10,452 nt of DNA. It comes from CAYNTC01 sp964432925. Its GTDB lineage: Bacteria; Planctomycetota; Phycisphaerae; Sedimentisphaerales; Anaerobacaceae. Position 1 is the first letter of the stretch; the number at the start of each line of letters is the position of its first letter. A program made the position numbers and the translations under genes. This document shows, piece by piece, positions 1-7,994 of the stretch. The stretch spans positions 1 through 10,452 of the forward strand of contig CAYSPM010000096.1 of the NCBI GenBank assembly GCA_964432925.1, given 5' to 3'. The notes beneath the pieces were generated by a model. That model saw nothing but the letters and a program-made list of their open reading frames with translations, did not search any database and was not told the origin of the DNA.

Positions 1-70
1 TAAAAACAGACCTGTCCCGAGCCAAGCCGAGGGATTCCTCGACTCGGCTTCGCCTCGCTCGGAATGACAG
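1..70. repeat. Dispersed inverted-repeat element, partial (left window edge)
   Basis: The stretch ends in CTCGGCTTCGCCTCGCTCGG followed by AATGACAG, the typical right half of the 'GTCATTCCGAGCGAGGCGAAGCC...' dispersed palindromes found in many environmental bacterial genomes. Positions 16-33 (CCCGAGCCAAGCCGAGGG) form an imperfect complement to 43-62. It is the same general type as the element at 8473-8559, with different arm sequence. It lies downstream of the minus-strand gene ending at 455 and outside its terminator. The left boundary is not visible. Confidence 0.6.
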
Positions 71-341
71 TTTTTTAGGTTTTCAATAGAGCCTTATTTA
101 CTTTTTGAATTGTGGATTGTATGTAAATCAAAGCTATCTGGCAAGAGGCGATCCATGATAATCCACGTTTATGAATGGACGCATTCCCAGCTTCTATGGG
201 TTGTTGATATTCCGTGTAGCAGCCGGTAACAAAAAGCACACGAAGAAATCCAATTCCGTTGCACCACAATACTGCTTAGATGCAAAGCTAATTGGCAAGG
301 TTCCTTCATGCACCTTAGTGCATGCCTAAATGAGAAAAATA
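71..341. other. Intergenic stretch without a convincing gene
   Basis: No reading frame here has both a ribosome binding site and plausible protein composition. A minus-strand frame of 64 codons (75-269) would need a TTG start with no Shine-Dalgarno sequence and was left out. The only clear structure is a 7-bp hairpin, CATGCAC/GTGCATG with a 4-nt loop (307-324), just beyond the terminator of the upstream minus-strand gene and without a T-run. Confidence 0.4.
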
Positions 342-370
342 GGGCTCATGCTTTCAATCAGCATGAGCCC
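335..370 (-). terminator. Rho-independent terminator of the LamG protein gene
   Basis: Read on the minus strand, a perfect 10-bp stem GGGCTCATGC/GCATGAGCCC (370-361 and 351-342) with a 9-nt loop is followed directly by TATTTTTC (341-334). This is a textbook intrinsic terminator. It lies about 85 bases after the stop codon of the minus-strand gene ending at 455. A related, mismatched hairpin follows the paralogous gene at 4171-4211. Confidence 0.88.
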
Positions 371-454
371 CGGATTGATACAATCCCGTGAGCCAACCAA
401 GCCTAAAATGCCATGCAGCTATGGCTATGGTCAACCACGCAGCTACTGCTCGTG

Positions 455-3400
455 CTACTCTTCTGCTGGATACAACCTGATGTCATCAAAGTAAAGCGTA
501 CCAGTTCCATCTTGTCCACTACCTCCAACGCCAATGGTCATATCCTGGATTGAAGAAAGAGTCACACCAGCATCGCTAAGTACGCTGAGCGGAATATCCC
601 ACTGCTGCCAGGTATACTGCTGCACCGCATTGGGATTATCCGGATGCTCGACTGTCTTTTCAACACCGCCACCTCGCACAACCACATACAATGGCTGGGC
701 CTCATTGGAGGGCATATCTGCGCCAATAGCTGTGACCTGCCAGTCGTCTCCTGTGACCGTGCCGGTAGTTTCTACACCCTCGAACACAGCAGTACCCATT
801 GCATCGACATTGTGACTGGTATATGCCAAGCCGATATAGACGTTTTGCGACATCACAATATTCTGCGGATTGGGGGATGCATCATCGCCAGTGTTCTCAT
901 CAGTCGGCTGCTGGATCCAGACGGTATGATTTTCATCTTCAGAGTAATAGCCGGTGAAGTTGATGCCCTGACGTACCACCCTCACCCACAAGGGCAGAGT
1001 AATGGCATCGATATTGCTATTTGCCTGGTAAGAAGTCTCAGCAATAATCCGACGGTTCTGGAAGGACCTGCGATTCGATGGTGTGACACACATAAATGCA
1101 TGCACACTGTAGTTATCCAGTGTATCACGAATCATCACGCCAGCTTTAGCCCATTCGTGGGTGTCCTCTATGCTTACCACACGGGCTGTGATAGAGCCAT
1201 CACCTGAAAGTGTCTTATAGGCGTAACGGAACTCATCGGCCACATCCCAGATGTCCTCACCGCCGGCACCCATTGCATACGTACCAGTCGGGTCCTCTAC
1301 AAAGGCTGCAGGATAACCTCTGAAGAACAGCGTCAGTGTCTGGACGCCTCTTCTGGTCCAATCCTGTAGACTATCAAAGGTTCGTATAGCTTCCGAATAT
1401 GCTACGCCGCCCGTGTTATTGTAGAAGAACGGCATGGATTGCACGCCTGAGTTAGTGATAGTTTGCTCGGCAAAAGGCGCCGTTCCATAACCTACTATTG
1501 AGCCATTTTCGTTAATTTGCCATCCGTCTATCCATGTATCAAATATCCTGTCAGGTTTGTAGTCATTGTAGTCTTCAAAGTCATCCACTATCAGATAGCC
1601 TGCAACCGTAAAGCTCCATACTTTACCTTTGCTGATGGTTGCATCGGCATTATACTCATCGATTCGCCAGTAATAGGTTTGGCCCATCTGAAGGGCTTCG
1701 GAAGGAACATAGGTAGTTTCAAGCTGTCGACCTTGATATATACCTGTTATATCGGAAGCATCAGCATCCTCGACAGCGGACCGATCAATGCCAAAATATA
1801 CATCGTGCTCAACCGCATTATCTCCCGGCATCCAGCTAAGGGCCGTAACGTTTTCGACGTCTGGTGTTGAGCCTTTTGGCGGATATGGTTTCCAGGCAAG
1901 TCGCGGGTCACCTCTCATTAACTGCTCAATCTCTTCTTGTGTTAGCGCCTTGTTATAGATGCGAACGTCGTCGATGAGGCCGTTCCATGCCTGGGGTCCT
2001 TCGCCCGGCCTGTTGGTATCAGCGATGAATACGGTAATGTCGTCGGTAGTGAGTAGGCCCGTGGCAGCGCTGCCAGCATCCACTCCGCCATCCACATAAA
2101 GGTAAATCATTGAACCGTCATACACCCCGGCAACGTGATGCAATTCGCCGTCATTCACGTTTATGCTTCCAACAGCTTGCCCGACGTCACCGCAATCGAA
2201 CCGTAGCTGGTCTGTCAACTCATTCCTTACCAATTTCCAGGCAGCCTCCCCTTTGCTGACGATGCTCTGATCCGTCTGTTCGAAAACATCGACTCTCATC
2301 CAGGCTGCGACTGTTATCTGCTCTGTGATGTTAAAGATCTCAGCGTTGCCGCAGTTCACATAATCACCGAGACCATCAAAGTCCAGCGCATTGCCATCGT
2401 CGTCGTATCCAGCTACCCAGACAGGATTGCCTTGGATGGCACCGTGGTTGCCATGACCGGACCAATCAAGAGCAGTTCTACCATCAGCCTCGTCAAACGT
2501 CCACCAGCCGACAAGATTAGGATCGTAAAGTTGAATATCAGGCATAGTGGTAAAGCTCCACACGGCGCCTGTGTAGATCGTGTTGTCCGGTGGACCACCG
2601 ACTTCATCGATGGCCCAGTAATAAGTGGTGTTAAACTCAAGCGGCCCGGGAGAGTAGTTCGGATCGGCAGTGCTGACGCCATTAACCAGACAACCGCTTC
2701 TTGCGTCTACGTTTTCCTTGACCTTGTCTAAGTATACATTGTTTGAAACCGCATAAACGCCCGGCGACCAGGCAAGAACCACCTCTGGGTCTATAGATAT
2801 TTCACCATCATACGGATAGGGATTATAGGCAGTTTCCGACTCAATTTGAAAACTCCATACGTCGCCCGGCCAGATATCGGAACCACTAACCTCGTCAACG
2901 GCCCAGTAATACACGGTTCCGGGCACCAGTCCGCTCACAGCATAAGTTAACTCGGTTGTAAGGCCCTTGTCCGCTTGATCCGTACGATCATTTACATCAT
3001 CAAAGACCTCACTGAAATATACGTGGTGTTCAGTCGCATAGGCCCCAGGCTGCCAGGATAGATTCACACTTGTCCCTGAATACAAGCTGCCATCAGCCGG
3101 GTCGGCGCCAAAGGCCTTTGTCTCCTGGGGCACAGCCGCGTCAAGCTCCCAATCTGTTAATACAAGCGTAGAGGTTGCGAAAACAAACGCATCCATCCGA
3201 AGTCCATCCTCACGGCCGCCGACCTGAAGCGTCTGTGTCAACCCTCCAGCGGGCACCGTGAACGAAACACCCGCCTCCCCCCATTGACAGGTATCTTCAG
3301 ATAGGTTGATCCAGAACCACACGTCCGAAGTAAGATTGTCACAGCCGTTGATCTGTATCCAATCAGCATTCGAGTTCGCGGGTTTCGTCCCGAATCCATT

Positions 3401-3724
3401 ACCATAAAACATGCTGTCATTATCTGCCGCTCCCTGAATCGCCGTATCTATATAAAGCCGCGCGTAAAGATCGTACGTACCGGCCTCCGGGAACGTGACC
3501 GTATAGGTGGCAATCCGGTCTTCATGACCAGGGCTCCCTCCACCACTGGGTGTTTCAATCGTAATGTACTGACCACCAAGGGCATTGGGATCAATAATGG
3601 GCGGGTCGAAGTGGGCGCCTAGTGTGCCTGATTCGGCCTGGAAGCCGATCACAGCGGCGTTCAGCACACCTGTTAGTCCCAACAGTAGGACAAAAGAAAC
3701 CAGATAAATCAATTTTCTACACAT
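455..3724 (-). CDS. Exported multidomain LamG / CBM-like / Fn3-like protein
   Basis: Encodes 1089 aa, probably an extracellular glycan-binding or adhesive protein. Residues 1-23 form a signal peptide (MCRK, a hydrophobic core, cleavage near LNA/A). Residues 25-190 resemble a CBM6/CBM35-type beta-sandwich (FQAESGTL near 28, LRMDAFVF at 175). Fn3-like modules lie at about 205-293, 297-393 and 608-708, each with a VYF/VYL strand and a YYWxxDE motif (273, 368, 684). A LamG/concanavalin-like domain spans about 403-603 (GWWTFDE, then WNGLIDDVRIYNKAL at 580-594). From 711 a sandwich domain begins (VDDFEDYND) and seems interrupted at about 812-987 by a DUF1349-like domain (WAKAGVMIRDTL at 858-869). 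It resumes to end in LYFDDIRLYP. No catalytic motif, PEP-CTERM or membrane anchor is visible. The ATG start is supported by AAGGAGG (3731-3737) at 6-nt spacing and by its match to the paralogue at 4328-7468. Exact family names need a profile search; coding status is very secure. Confidence 0.95.
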   Translation of the reverse strand: MCRKLIYLVSFVLLLGLTGVLNAAVIGFQAESGTLGAHFDPPIIDPNALGGQYITIETPSGGGSPGHEDRIATYTVTFPEAGTYDLYARLYIDTAIQGAADNDSMFYGNGFGTKPANSNADWIQINGCDNLTSDVWFWINLSEDTCQWGEAGVSFTVPAGGLTQTLQVGGREDGLRMDAFVFATSTLVLTDWELDAAVPQETKAFGADPADGSLYSGTSVNLSWQPGAYATEHHVYFSEVFDDVNDRTDQADKGLTTELTYAVSGLVPGTVYYWAVDEVSGSDIWPGDVWSFQIESETAYNPYPYDGEISIDPEVVLAWSPGVYAVSNNVYLDKVKENVDARSGCLVNGVSTADPNYSPGPLEFNTTYYWAIDEVGGPPDNTIYTGAVWSFTTMPDIQLYDPNLVGWWTFDEADGRTALDWSGHGNHGAIQGNPVWVAGYDDDGNALDFDGLGDYVNCGNAEIFNITEQITVAAWMRVDVFEQTDQSIVSKGEAAWKLVRNELTDQLRFDCGDVGQAVGSINVNDGELHHVAGVYDGSMIYLYVDGGVDAGSAATGLLTTDDITVFIADTNRPGEGPQAWNGLIDDVRIYNKALTQEEIEQLMRGDPRLAWKPYPPKGSTPDVENVTALSWMPGDNAVEHDVYFGIDRSAVEDADASDITGIYQGRQLETTYVPSEALQMGQTYYWRIDEYNADATISKGKVWSFTVAGYLIVDDFEDYNDYKPDRIFDTWIDGWQINENGSIVGYGTAPFAEQTITNSGVQSMPFFYNNTGGVAYSEAIRTFDSLQDWTRRGVQTLTLFFRGYPAAFVEDPTGTYAMGAGGEDIWDVADEFRYAYKTLSGDGSITARVVSIEDTHEWAKAGVMIRDTLDNYSVHAFMCVTPSNRRSFQNRRIIAETSYQANSNIDAITLPLWVRVVRQGINFTGYYSEDENHTVWIQQPTDENTGDDASPNPQNIVMSQNVYIGLAYTSHNVDAMGTAVFEGVETTGTVTGDDWQVTAIGADMPSNEAQPLYVVVRGGGVEKTVEHPDNPNAVQQYTWQQWDIPLSVLSDAGVTLSSIQDMTIGVGGSGQDGTGTLYFDDIRLYPAEE

Positions 3725-4061
3725 AATAATCCTCCTTCAAAAAAAATCTGAGATTAAAAAGTTTTTGACCACACACTAAAAACAACAATAGTCCTCGACG
3801 GGCAGCCAACCCCCTATGGGTATCTAACCGTCCGTCTCGGACGAACTTCAAAAAATTAGGAAAGATGCTATATGCCTCCTTCAAAAACGTGTGCTTATAT
3901 AGTATGAACTACAATAGAATTGGCGTTCACCTGCTTCCTTCAACGGATCTAAATAAGCTGCACGGTTATGCACTATACGAAGACCATATCAGGGCTCTAT
4001 GCTTCGAAGCTACTATTCTATTCTCTCTTAGGAGACCGGTATAATTACCGGACCGATCGCC
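3725..4061 (-). promoter_or_regulatory. Long 5' leader of the LamG protein gene
   Basis: If transcription starts near 4061 (promoter at 4068-4097), the message carries about 337 untranslated bases. The leader holds a CCGGTA-TAAT-TACCGG hairpin (4036-4051) near the predicted start, a block around 3925 (minus CGCCAATTCTATTGTAG) that matches the paralogue's leader, a second GAAGGAGG about 150 bases upstream of the gene (minus, near 3875-3882) with no ATG after it, and a 6-bp hairpin CGTCCG-TCT-CGGACG (3829-3843). No known riboswitch was recognised. The plus-strand 75-codon frame in this region has no ribosome binding site and was not called. Confidence 0.45.
3731..3737 (-). promoter_or_regulatory. 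Ribosome binding site of the LamG protein gene
   Basis: The minus strand reads AAGGAGG six bases before the ATG at 3724-3722, a consensus Shine-Dalgarno sequence that fixes the start. The paralogous gene has a weaker AGAAGG at the same place. Confidence 0.85.
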
Positions 4062-4067
4062 TATATT

Positions 4068-4097
4068 ATGATACCAAATGGACAGCCCGTGCTTCAA
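4068..4097 (-). promoter_or_regulatory. Predicted promoter of the LamG protein gene
   Basis: The minus strand reads TTGAAG (4097-4092), an 18-bp spacer ending TTTGG, then TATCAT (4073-4068). The -10 box is imperfect, but the arrangement and the TTTGG just before it match the promoter of the paralogous unit at 7858-7887, in a region alignable between the two units. This conservation is the main support; no start site has been measured. Confidence 0.5.
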
Positions 4098-4170
4098 GAG
4101 AAATCCCCTCGTTATTTTCACGCCGGCATGGGGATGAAAACATCCGCTGGCACTGTAAGCACGTCAACTT

Positions 4171-4211
4171 AAAAACAAGCGGGTCTCATGTTTGAAATTA
4201 ACGTGAGCCCC
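4171..4211 (-). terminator. Terminator of the PA14/CBM9 protein gene
   Basis: On the minus strand GGGGCTCACGT (4211-4201) pairs, with two mismatches, with ACATGAGACCC (4191-4181) across a 9-nt loop, followed by GCTTGTTTTT (4180-4171). It lies about 117 bases past the stop at 4328 and just before the promoter of the next minus-strand gene. It appears to be a diverged copy of the terminator at 335-370. Confidence 0.65.
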
Positions 4212-4327
4212 TTGATTGTTTTAACTCTGTTAGCTTACTGACAAGGCCCTAATGTGCCTTGCAGGTTATTGCTACATTCAACTATTACTCACGTTCATAC
4301 TTACTTTTTAGAGCAACGGACTCAGGA

Positions 4328-7300
4328 TTATGGTTGTGGTGGGTACAGCCTGATATCATCAAAGTAGAGCTTACCTTCTCCATCCTGCGGAGCTGTTGTG
4401 CTTCCAACGCCAATTGCTATACTCTGGACCGTAGAAAGATTCACACCGGCATCGCTAAGAACGCTGAGCGGAATATCCCACTGCTGCCAGTCGGTTGCCA
4501 GCACCGCATTGGGGTTGTCTGGATGCTCAACCTTAACACCTTCTACAGTCACATACAACGGCTGGGCATCATTAGCACCCATTTCTGAACCGATAGTTGC
4601 GACCTGCCAGTCACCGGTGACATTGCCGGTAGTTGTGACGTCAGAAAATACAGAGATTCCTATCAAGTTGATGTTGTGGCTAGTATGCGCCAGGCCAATG
4701 TAAACGTCTGTCGGCATTGGTATGTTCTGCGGGTTGGTAGACATATCATCGCCGGTGCTGGTAGGTTGCTGCTGTATCCAGTTGATGCGATCTGTGGAGT
4801 AGTAACCGCTGAAATTATGGCCCTGGCGTACAAGCTTTACCCAAACCGGTGTGGTAACGTTGTTTGCATCGCTGCTTGCCGTGAAAGATTCACCACCGAT
4901 AAGCGGACGATTCTGGAAGGCGCTACGACCAGCCGGTGTAACACACATAAGGCCGTGCACACTGAAGGGCTCCAGTGTCTCACGGATCATCACGCCAGCC
5001 TTGGCCCATTCGTTCGTATTTTCTACGCTTACTACACGAGCAATGATAGAGCCATCACCTGAGAGCGTCTTATAAGCATAACGGAACTCGTCGGACAGAT
5101 CCCAGATATCCAAGCCGCTTGCGGACATGGTGTACGTATCGGCCGGGGCCTCCACAAGGGCCGGCGCATAGCCTCTGAAGAACAGTGTCAGTGTCTGGAC
5201 GTTTTCTCTGGTCCAGTCATTCAGCGGAGCATCAAAAACGCGTGTGGCCTCTGAATATGCTACGCCGTCGATGTTGGTGTAGAACAAAGGCATGGACTGG
5301 AAGCCAGCGTTAACGACAGTTAGCTCGGCAAAAGGTGGCGTGCTATAACCCACTTGTGAGCCGTTTTCGGCTATGCCCCATCCATCCACCCATGTATCAA
5401 ATATCCTGTTGGGCTGATAGTCGATGTAGTCCTCAAACCAATCCAGAATGATGTAATCGGCAGTCGTAAAGCTCCAGATATGACCTATGTTGATTGATCC
5501 ATCAACACTACGTTCGTCGATTCGCCAGTAGTAAGTCTTGTTCCATTCAAGAGGAGCTTCTGAGGGGACATACGTTGTGTCATCAAGGTCCTGCTGGCCA
5601 CGATAGATACCCGGAGTGTGTATATTAGCATTGGCTACATCGTTGTAATCACTGCCAAAGTACACGTAGTGGTTGACAGCTCCATCTCCTGCAGTCCACC
5701 GAAGGGTAGGTGTGTGGATGACTCCTGTGGCGCCATTAACTGGTCTCGAACCTATAGCACTTCGTGGTAGAAAGAATGCATCTCTCGGTATAATTTCTCG
5801 CTGTATGGAGTCACTTTCCCAGCTTAAGCGTGCCGTTGCGGGTCCCCAGCCATCAGAATATTCCATCTCAAGCAATGCCTGCCCAGCAACAAGATCGATA
5901 GTGCCCGTATCCTCCAGGATATCGTCGTCTCCAGGCCAATTGTCAATAATCAGTTGTCCGTTTATCAACAATCGGACGCCATCTGTTAAACTACGAAGGA
6001 CAATAAAGGTATATGTACCATCATGTGGCACTTCTAATTCAGCGGTCCATCTGACCGACCAAGTATCTACGGGAAGTAGATCATCCGGTGTCCCGTAACT
6101 CCAGTCAAAGTCTATACTATAATCTGTACGGGTGAACACCGGTTGACCTGACAAATTCGCGTTGTCATAGTACTCGGCCTTTATACCCGCACCGGCGCCG
6201 AGAGCGGTGAACCTCCAGACATCGCCTGTCCAAGAACCGTCGGGGTGCTGGTCATTTACCTCATCGATTCGCCAGTAATAAGTAGTATTAGCTTGCAAGG
6301 GTCCGGGTTCAAAAGTTGTAAGAGGTTGATTGCCCTGGAATTCATGCGAAGAGGTATCCGCATTAGCAACGGCGGTTTCATCAATACCGAAGTAGACGTC
6401 ATGAGTTTGTGCATACATCCCCGGCTGCCAAGAAAGGTCTGCGTCTAATTCTATCCAACGACCGCCGTCAGCAGGGTTGGGGCTATGCGCTATTAAGGGC
6501 GCACTGGTAAAGTACCAGACGTCACCCGTTCGCGTCTGATCTGCCTCGACTACGTCGATGCGCCAGTAATAAGTGGTTGCTGGTTCAAGAACAGCAATCC
6601 TATACTCTGTGCCAGTCTGATTTTGTTTGAATTCATCGACCCCTGGCGTCGGATTAGTACCGACGTACACATCGTATGATTCCGCATTCTTTCCCTCTGT
6701 CCACTGCAATAGTCCATCGAGAACACCTTCAGCACTATTACGTGGAATTGGATTGCTGGCCTTAAGACCAGCTGCGAGCACAACCGTCCCAAAAACACTC
6801 GGACGTTGCCAGGCACTTCCATCAGTTGCATGCCAAGCGATTTGAGTATCACGGTTATTGTCTCCATCTTCATCATCATCGTTAATGTGCAAGTCTAAAC
6901 CCAGTTCAACACCTAATCCGATACCCTTATTGTAAAAGTCCAGAGTATCCCATGGGAATTTTATTTCGAGAGTATACCCATCATCGGTCTCCAACACGAT
7001 CCATTCCACGCCGACGAAGCTTCTTGGGGCATTACGGTCTGTCATCTTCTTATCATCAGGAACACTGTACCAGTCAACACAATAGTGGTAGTCATCGCTA
7101 CCATACCTACTTGCATCCTTTTCGTTGCCAATATCGATATAAATCTCTATGCTATCATCCTGCCACCCCTCTCCAGAATCGTTCTGCAAGTCCTCATCGT
7201 TGACATCAACGAATAAATAAAGATAATCTAAATCCCACAGAGCTTGCCAACTACCAGAACAATCAATAATCGACTCAGGCGGGCTATCTCCTGCGACGTG

Positions 7301-7468
7301 GTTTAGGAACAAATGCTCCTCTGAGTACGACCAGATGTTCTCTTTGATACCATCGATAACCGGCAATGGAGTTCCCCCTGGTGGGATCTCGGCGTCTTGA
7401 GCTAAGGCGTGACCTGCTAGTCCCAACATCAGGCCAAAAGAAACCAGATAAATAAATTTTCTACACAT
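4328..7468 (-). CDS. Exported multidomain CBM9 / PA14 / Fn3-like protein
   Basis: Encodes 1046 aa, paralogous to the protein at 455-3724. Residues 1-23 are a signal peptide (MCRKFIYLVS..., cleavage after ALA). Residues 34-232 look like a CBM9-type sugar-binding domain (PVIDGIKENIW near 36, WQDDSIEIYID at 102, LEIKFPWDTL at 167). Fn3-like modules lie at about 237-323, 327-423 and 570-670, with TYYWRID at 299, 396 and 646. A PA14 domain occupies about 427-552 (AEYYDNANLSG, then DGVRLLINGQLIIDNW at 496-511). The tail from 671 starts ILDWFEDYIDY, carries a DUF1349-like segment (about 774-947, WAKAGVMIRETL at 821), and ends LYFDDIRLYPP. Every recognised module is a non-catalytic carbohydrate-binding or structural domain, so polysaccharide binding at or outside the cell surface is the likely role (inference). 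No cell-wall or PEP-CTERM anchor is seen. The start rests on AGAAGG (7474-7479) at 5-nt spacing and on the match to the paralogue. Confidence 0.95.
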   Translation of the reverse strand: MCRKFIYLVSFGLMLGLAGHALAQDAEIPPGGTPLPVIDGIKENIWSYSEEHLFLNHVAGDSPPESIIDCSGSWQALWDLDYLYLFVDVNDEDLQNDSGEGWQDDSIEIYIDIGNEKDASRYGSDDYHYCVDWYSVPDDKKMTDRNAPRSFVGVEWIVLETDDGYTLEIKFPWDTLDFYNKGIGLGVELGLDLHINDDDEDGDNNRDTQIAWHATDGSAWQRPSVFGTVVLAAGLKASNPIPRNSAEGVLDGLLQWTEGKNAESYDVYVGTNPTPGVDEFKQNQTGTEYRIAVLEPATTYYWRIDVVEADQTRTGDVWYFTSAPLIAHSPNPADGGRWIELDADLSWQPGMYAQTHDVYFGIDETAVANADTSSHEFQGNQPLTTFEPGPLQANTTYYWRIDEVNDQHPDGSWTGDVWRFTALGAGAGIKAEYYDNANLSGQPVFTRTDYSIDFDWSYGTPDDLLPVDTWSVRWTAELEVPHDGTYTFIVLRSLTDGVRLLINGQLIIDNWPGDDDILEDTGTIDLVAGQALLEMEYSDGWGPATARLSWESDSIQREIIPRDAFFLPRSAIGSRPVNGATGVIHTPTLRWTAGDGAVNHYVYFGSDYNDVANANIHTPGIYRGQQDLDDTTYVPSEAPLEWNKTYYWRIDERSVDGSINIGHIWSFTTADYIILDWFEDYIDYQPNRIFDTWVDGWGIAENGSQVGYSTPPFAELTVVNAGFQSMPLFYTNIDGVAYSEATRVFDAPLNDWTRENVQTLTLFFRGYAPALVEAPADTYTMSASGLDIWDLSDEFRYAYKTLSGDGSIIARVVSVENTNEWAKAGVMIRETLEPFSVHGLMCVTPAGRSAFQNRPLIGGESFTASSDANNVTTPVWVKLVRQGHNFSGYYSTDRINWIQQQPTSTGDDMSTNPQNIPMPTDVYIGLAHTSHNINLIGISVFSDVTTTGNVTGDWQVATIGSEMGANDAQPLYVTVEGVKVEHPDNPNAVLATDWQQWDIPLSVLSDAGVNLSTVQSIAIGVGSTTAPQDGEGKLYFDDIRLYPPQP

Positions 7469-7851
7469 AATAGCCTTCTTTCAAAAAGAGAAAAAATAAT
7501 CATGAGTTATCTTCGGCCATATACCTAAATAACCCTCTTTAACATGTATTTGAGTAGTATTGCCTTGATAGAATCTGTTCTTAGCAGTACCAAACCAAAA
7601 CGCCTAACTTGCATTTGGTGAAAATATGCGCTAATACAAAAAGATGATTGATAATTTAAGAGGTTTTTGCATACCTCCTTCCTTCGCCGATTAGCCAAAG
7701 CCTCCACATTAGAATTGACGCAAAAAGACGTTTTCACTAAAAGCACAAATTCAGCGCCAGAATCGTGTACCTCGAACACACTTTCCCCTCTTATTGGCAA
7801 GAATCACGTATTTCTCCTGCCTCCGGGAACGAATGCTCACAAACCACTTCA
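7469..7851 (-). promoter_or_regulatory. Long 5' leader of the PA14/CBM9 protein gene
   Basis: From the predicted start near 7851 to the ATG at 7468 there are about 380 untranslated bases. The minus-strand block CGTCAATTCTAATGTGG (near 7700-7720) matches CGCCAATTCTATTGTAG in the leader of the gene at 455-3724. As there, it is followed by a mid-leader AAGGAGG (7674-7680). Here an ATG follows and opens a 13-codon frame. A 91-codon minus-strand frame (7525-7800) would need a TTG start with a poorly placed ribosome binding site and is not conserved in the other leader, so it was not called. Confidence 0.45.
7631..7672 (-). CDS. Possible 13-aa leader peptide in the PA14/CBM9 gene leader
   Basis: The frame MQKPLKLSIIFLY starts at an ATG directly after GAAGGAAGGAGGT. 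The AAGGAGG (7674-7680) is only 1 nt from the ATG, but the overlapping GAAGG (7681-7685) sits 8 nt away. Its first bases, TGCAAAAACCT, recur in a second short frame at 10330-10374. The paralogous leader keeps the Shine-Dalgarno sequence but not the ATG. This may be a regulatory leader frame or chance. Confidence 0.25.
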   Translation of the reverse strand: MQKPLKLSIIFLY

Positions 7852-7857
7852 TTATGA

Positions 7858-7887
7858 TTTATACCAAATCAGCCCCTCTGTTTTCAA
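7858..7887 (-). promoter_or_regulatory. Predicted promoter of the PA14/CBM9 protein gene
   Basis: The minus strand reads TTGAAA (7887-7882), an 18-bp spacer ending TTTGG, then TATAAA (7863-7858), a good sigma70-like match with an extended -10 TGG. The same arrangement occurs upstream of the paralogue (4068-4097). It diverges from the plus-strand promoter at 7937-7965, with about 49 bases between the two -35 boxes. Confidence 0.65.
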
Positions 7888-7936
7888 GAAAAATCTCGTA
7901 TAAAACGAGGCTGGCTATTTTTATAGGACTTTTTAC

Positions 7937-7965
7937 TTGACGGTCTTTTACAAATTTGGTATAAT
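7937..7965 (+). promoter_or_regulatory. Strong sigma70-type promoter of the 7995-8036 leader frame
   Basis: TTGACG (7937-7942), a 17-bp spacer, then TATAAT (7960-7965), with an extended -10 TGG at 7957-7959. This is the closest match to consensus in the window. The start is expected near 7972. The bases around the -10 box (ATTTGGTATAATCATT) resemble those of the two minus-strand promoters at 7858 and 4068. Confidence 0.75.
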
Positions 7966-7994
7966 CATTCTCAGTTTCAAGGAGGAGTGGCTTT

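Noticed and set aside
75..269. 64-codon minus-strand frame near the left edge
   Set aside because: It needs a TTG start with no Shine-Dalgarno sequence, and the translated protein shows no domain or signal.
644..1207. Long plus-strand frame of 187 codons inside the LamG protein gene
   Set aside because: It is antisense to strongly domain-bearing coding sequence, has no ribosome binding site, and its protein resembles nothing; other antisense frames inside the two large genes were dropped for the same reason.
3968..4195. 75-codon plus-strand frame in the gap between the two large genes
   Set aside because: No ribosome binding site before the ATG, and it runs through the predicted minus-strand promoter and terminator.
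7525..7800. 91-codon minus-strand frame in the leader of the PA14/CBM9 gene
   Set aside because: TTG start with a distant GGAG only, and the aligned region of the paralogous leader has no equivalent frame.
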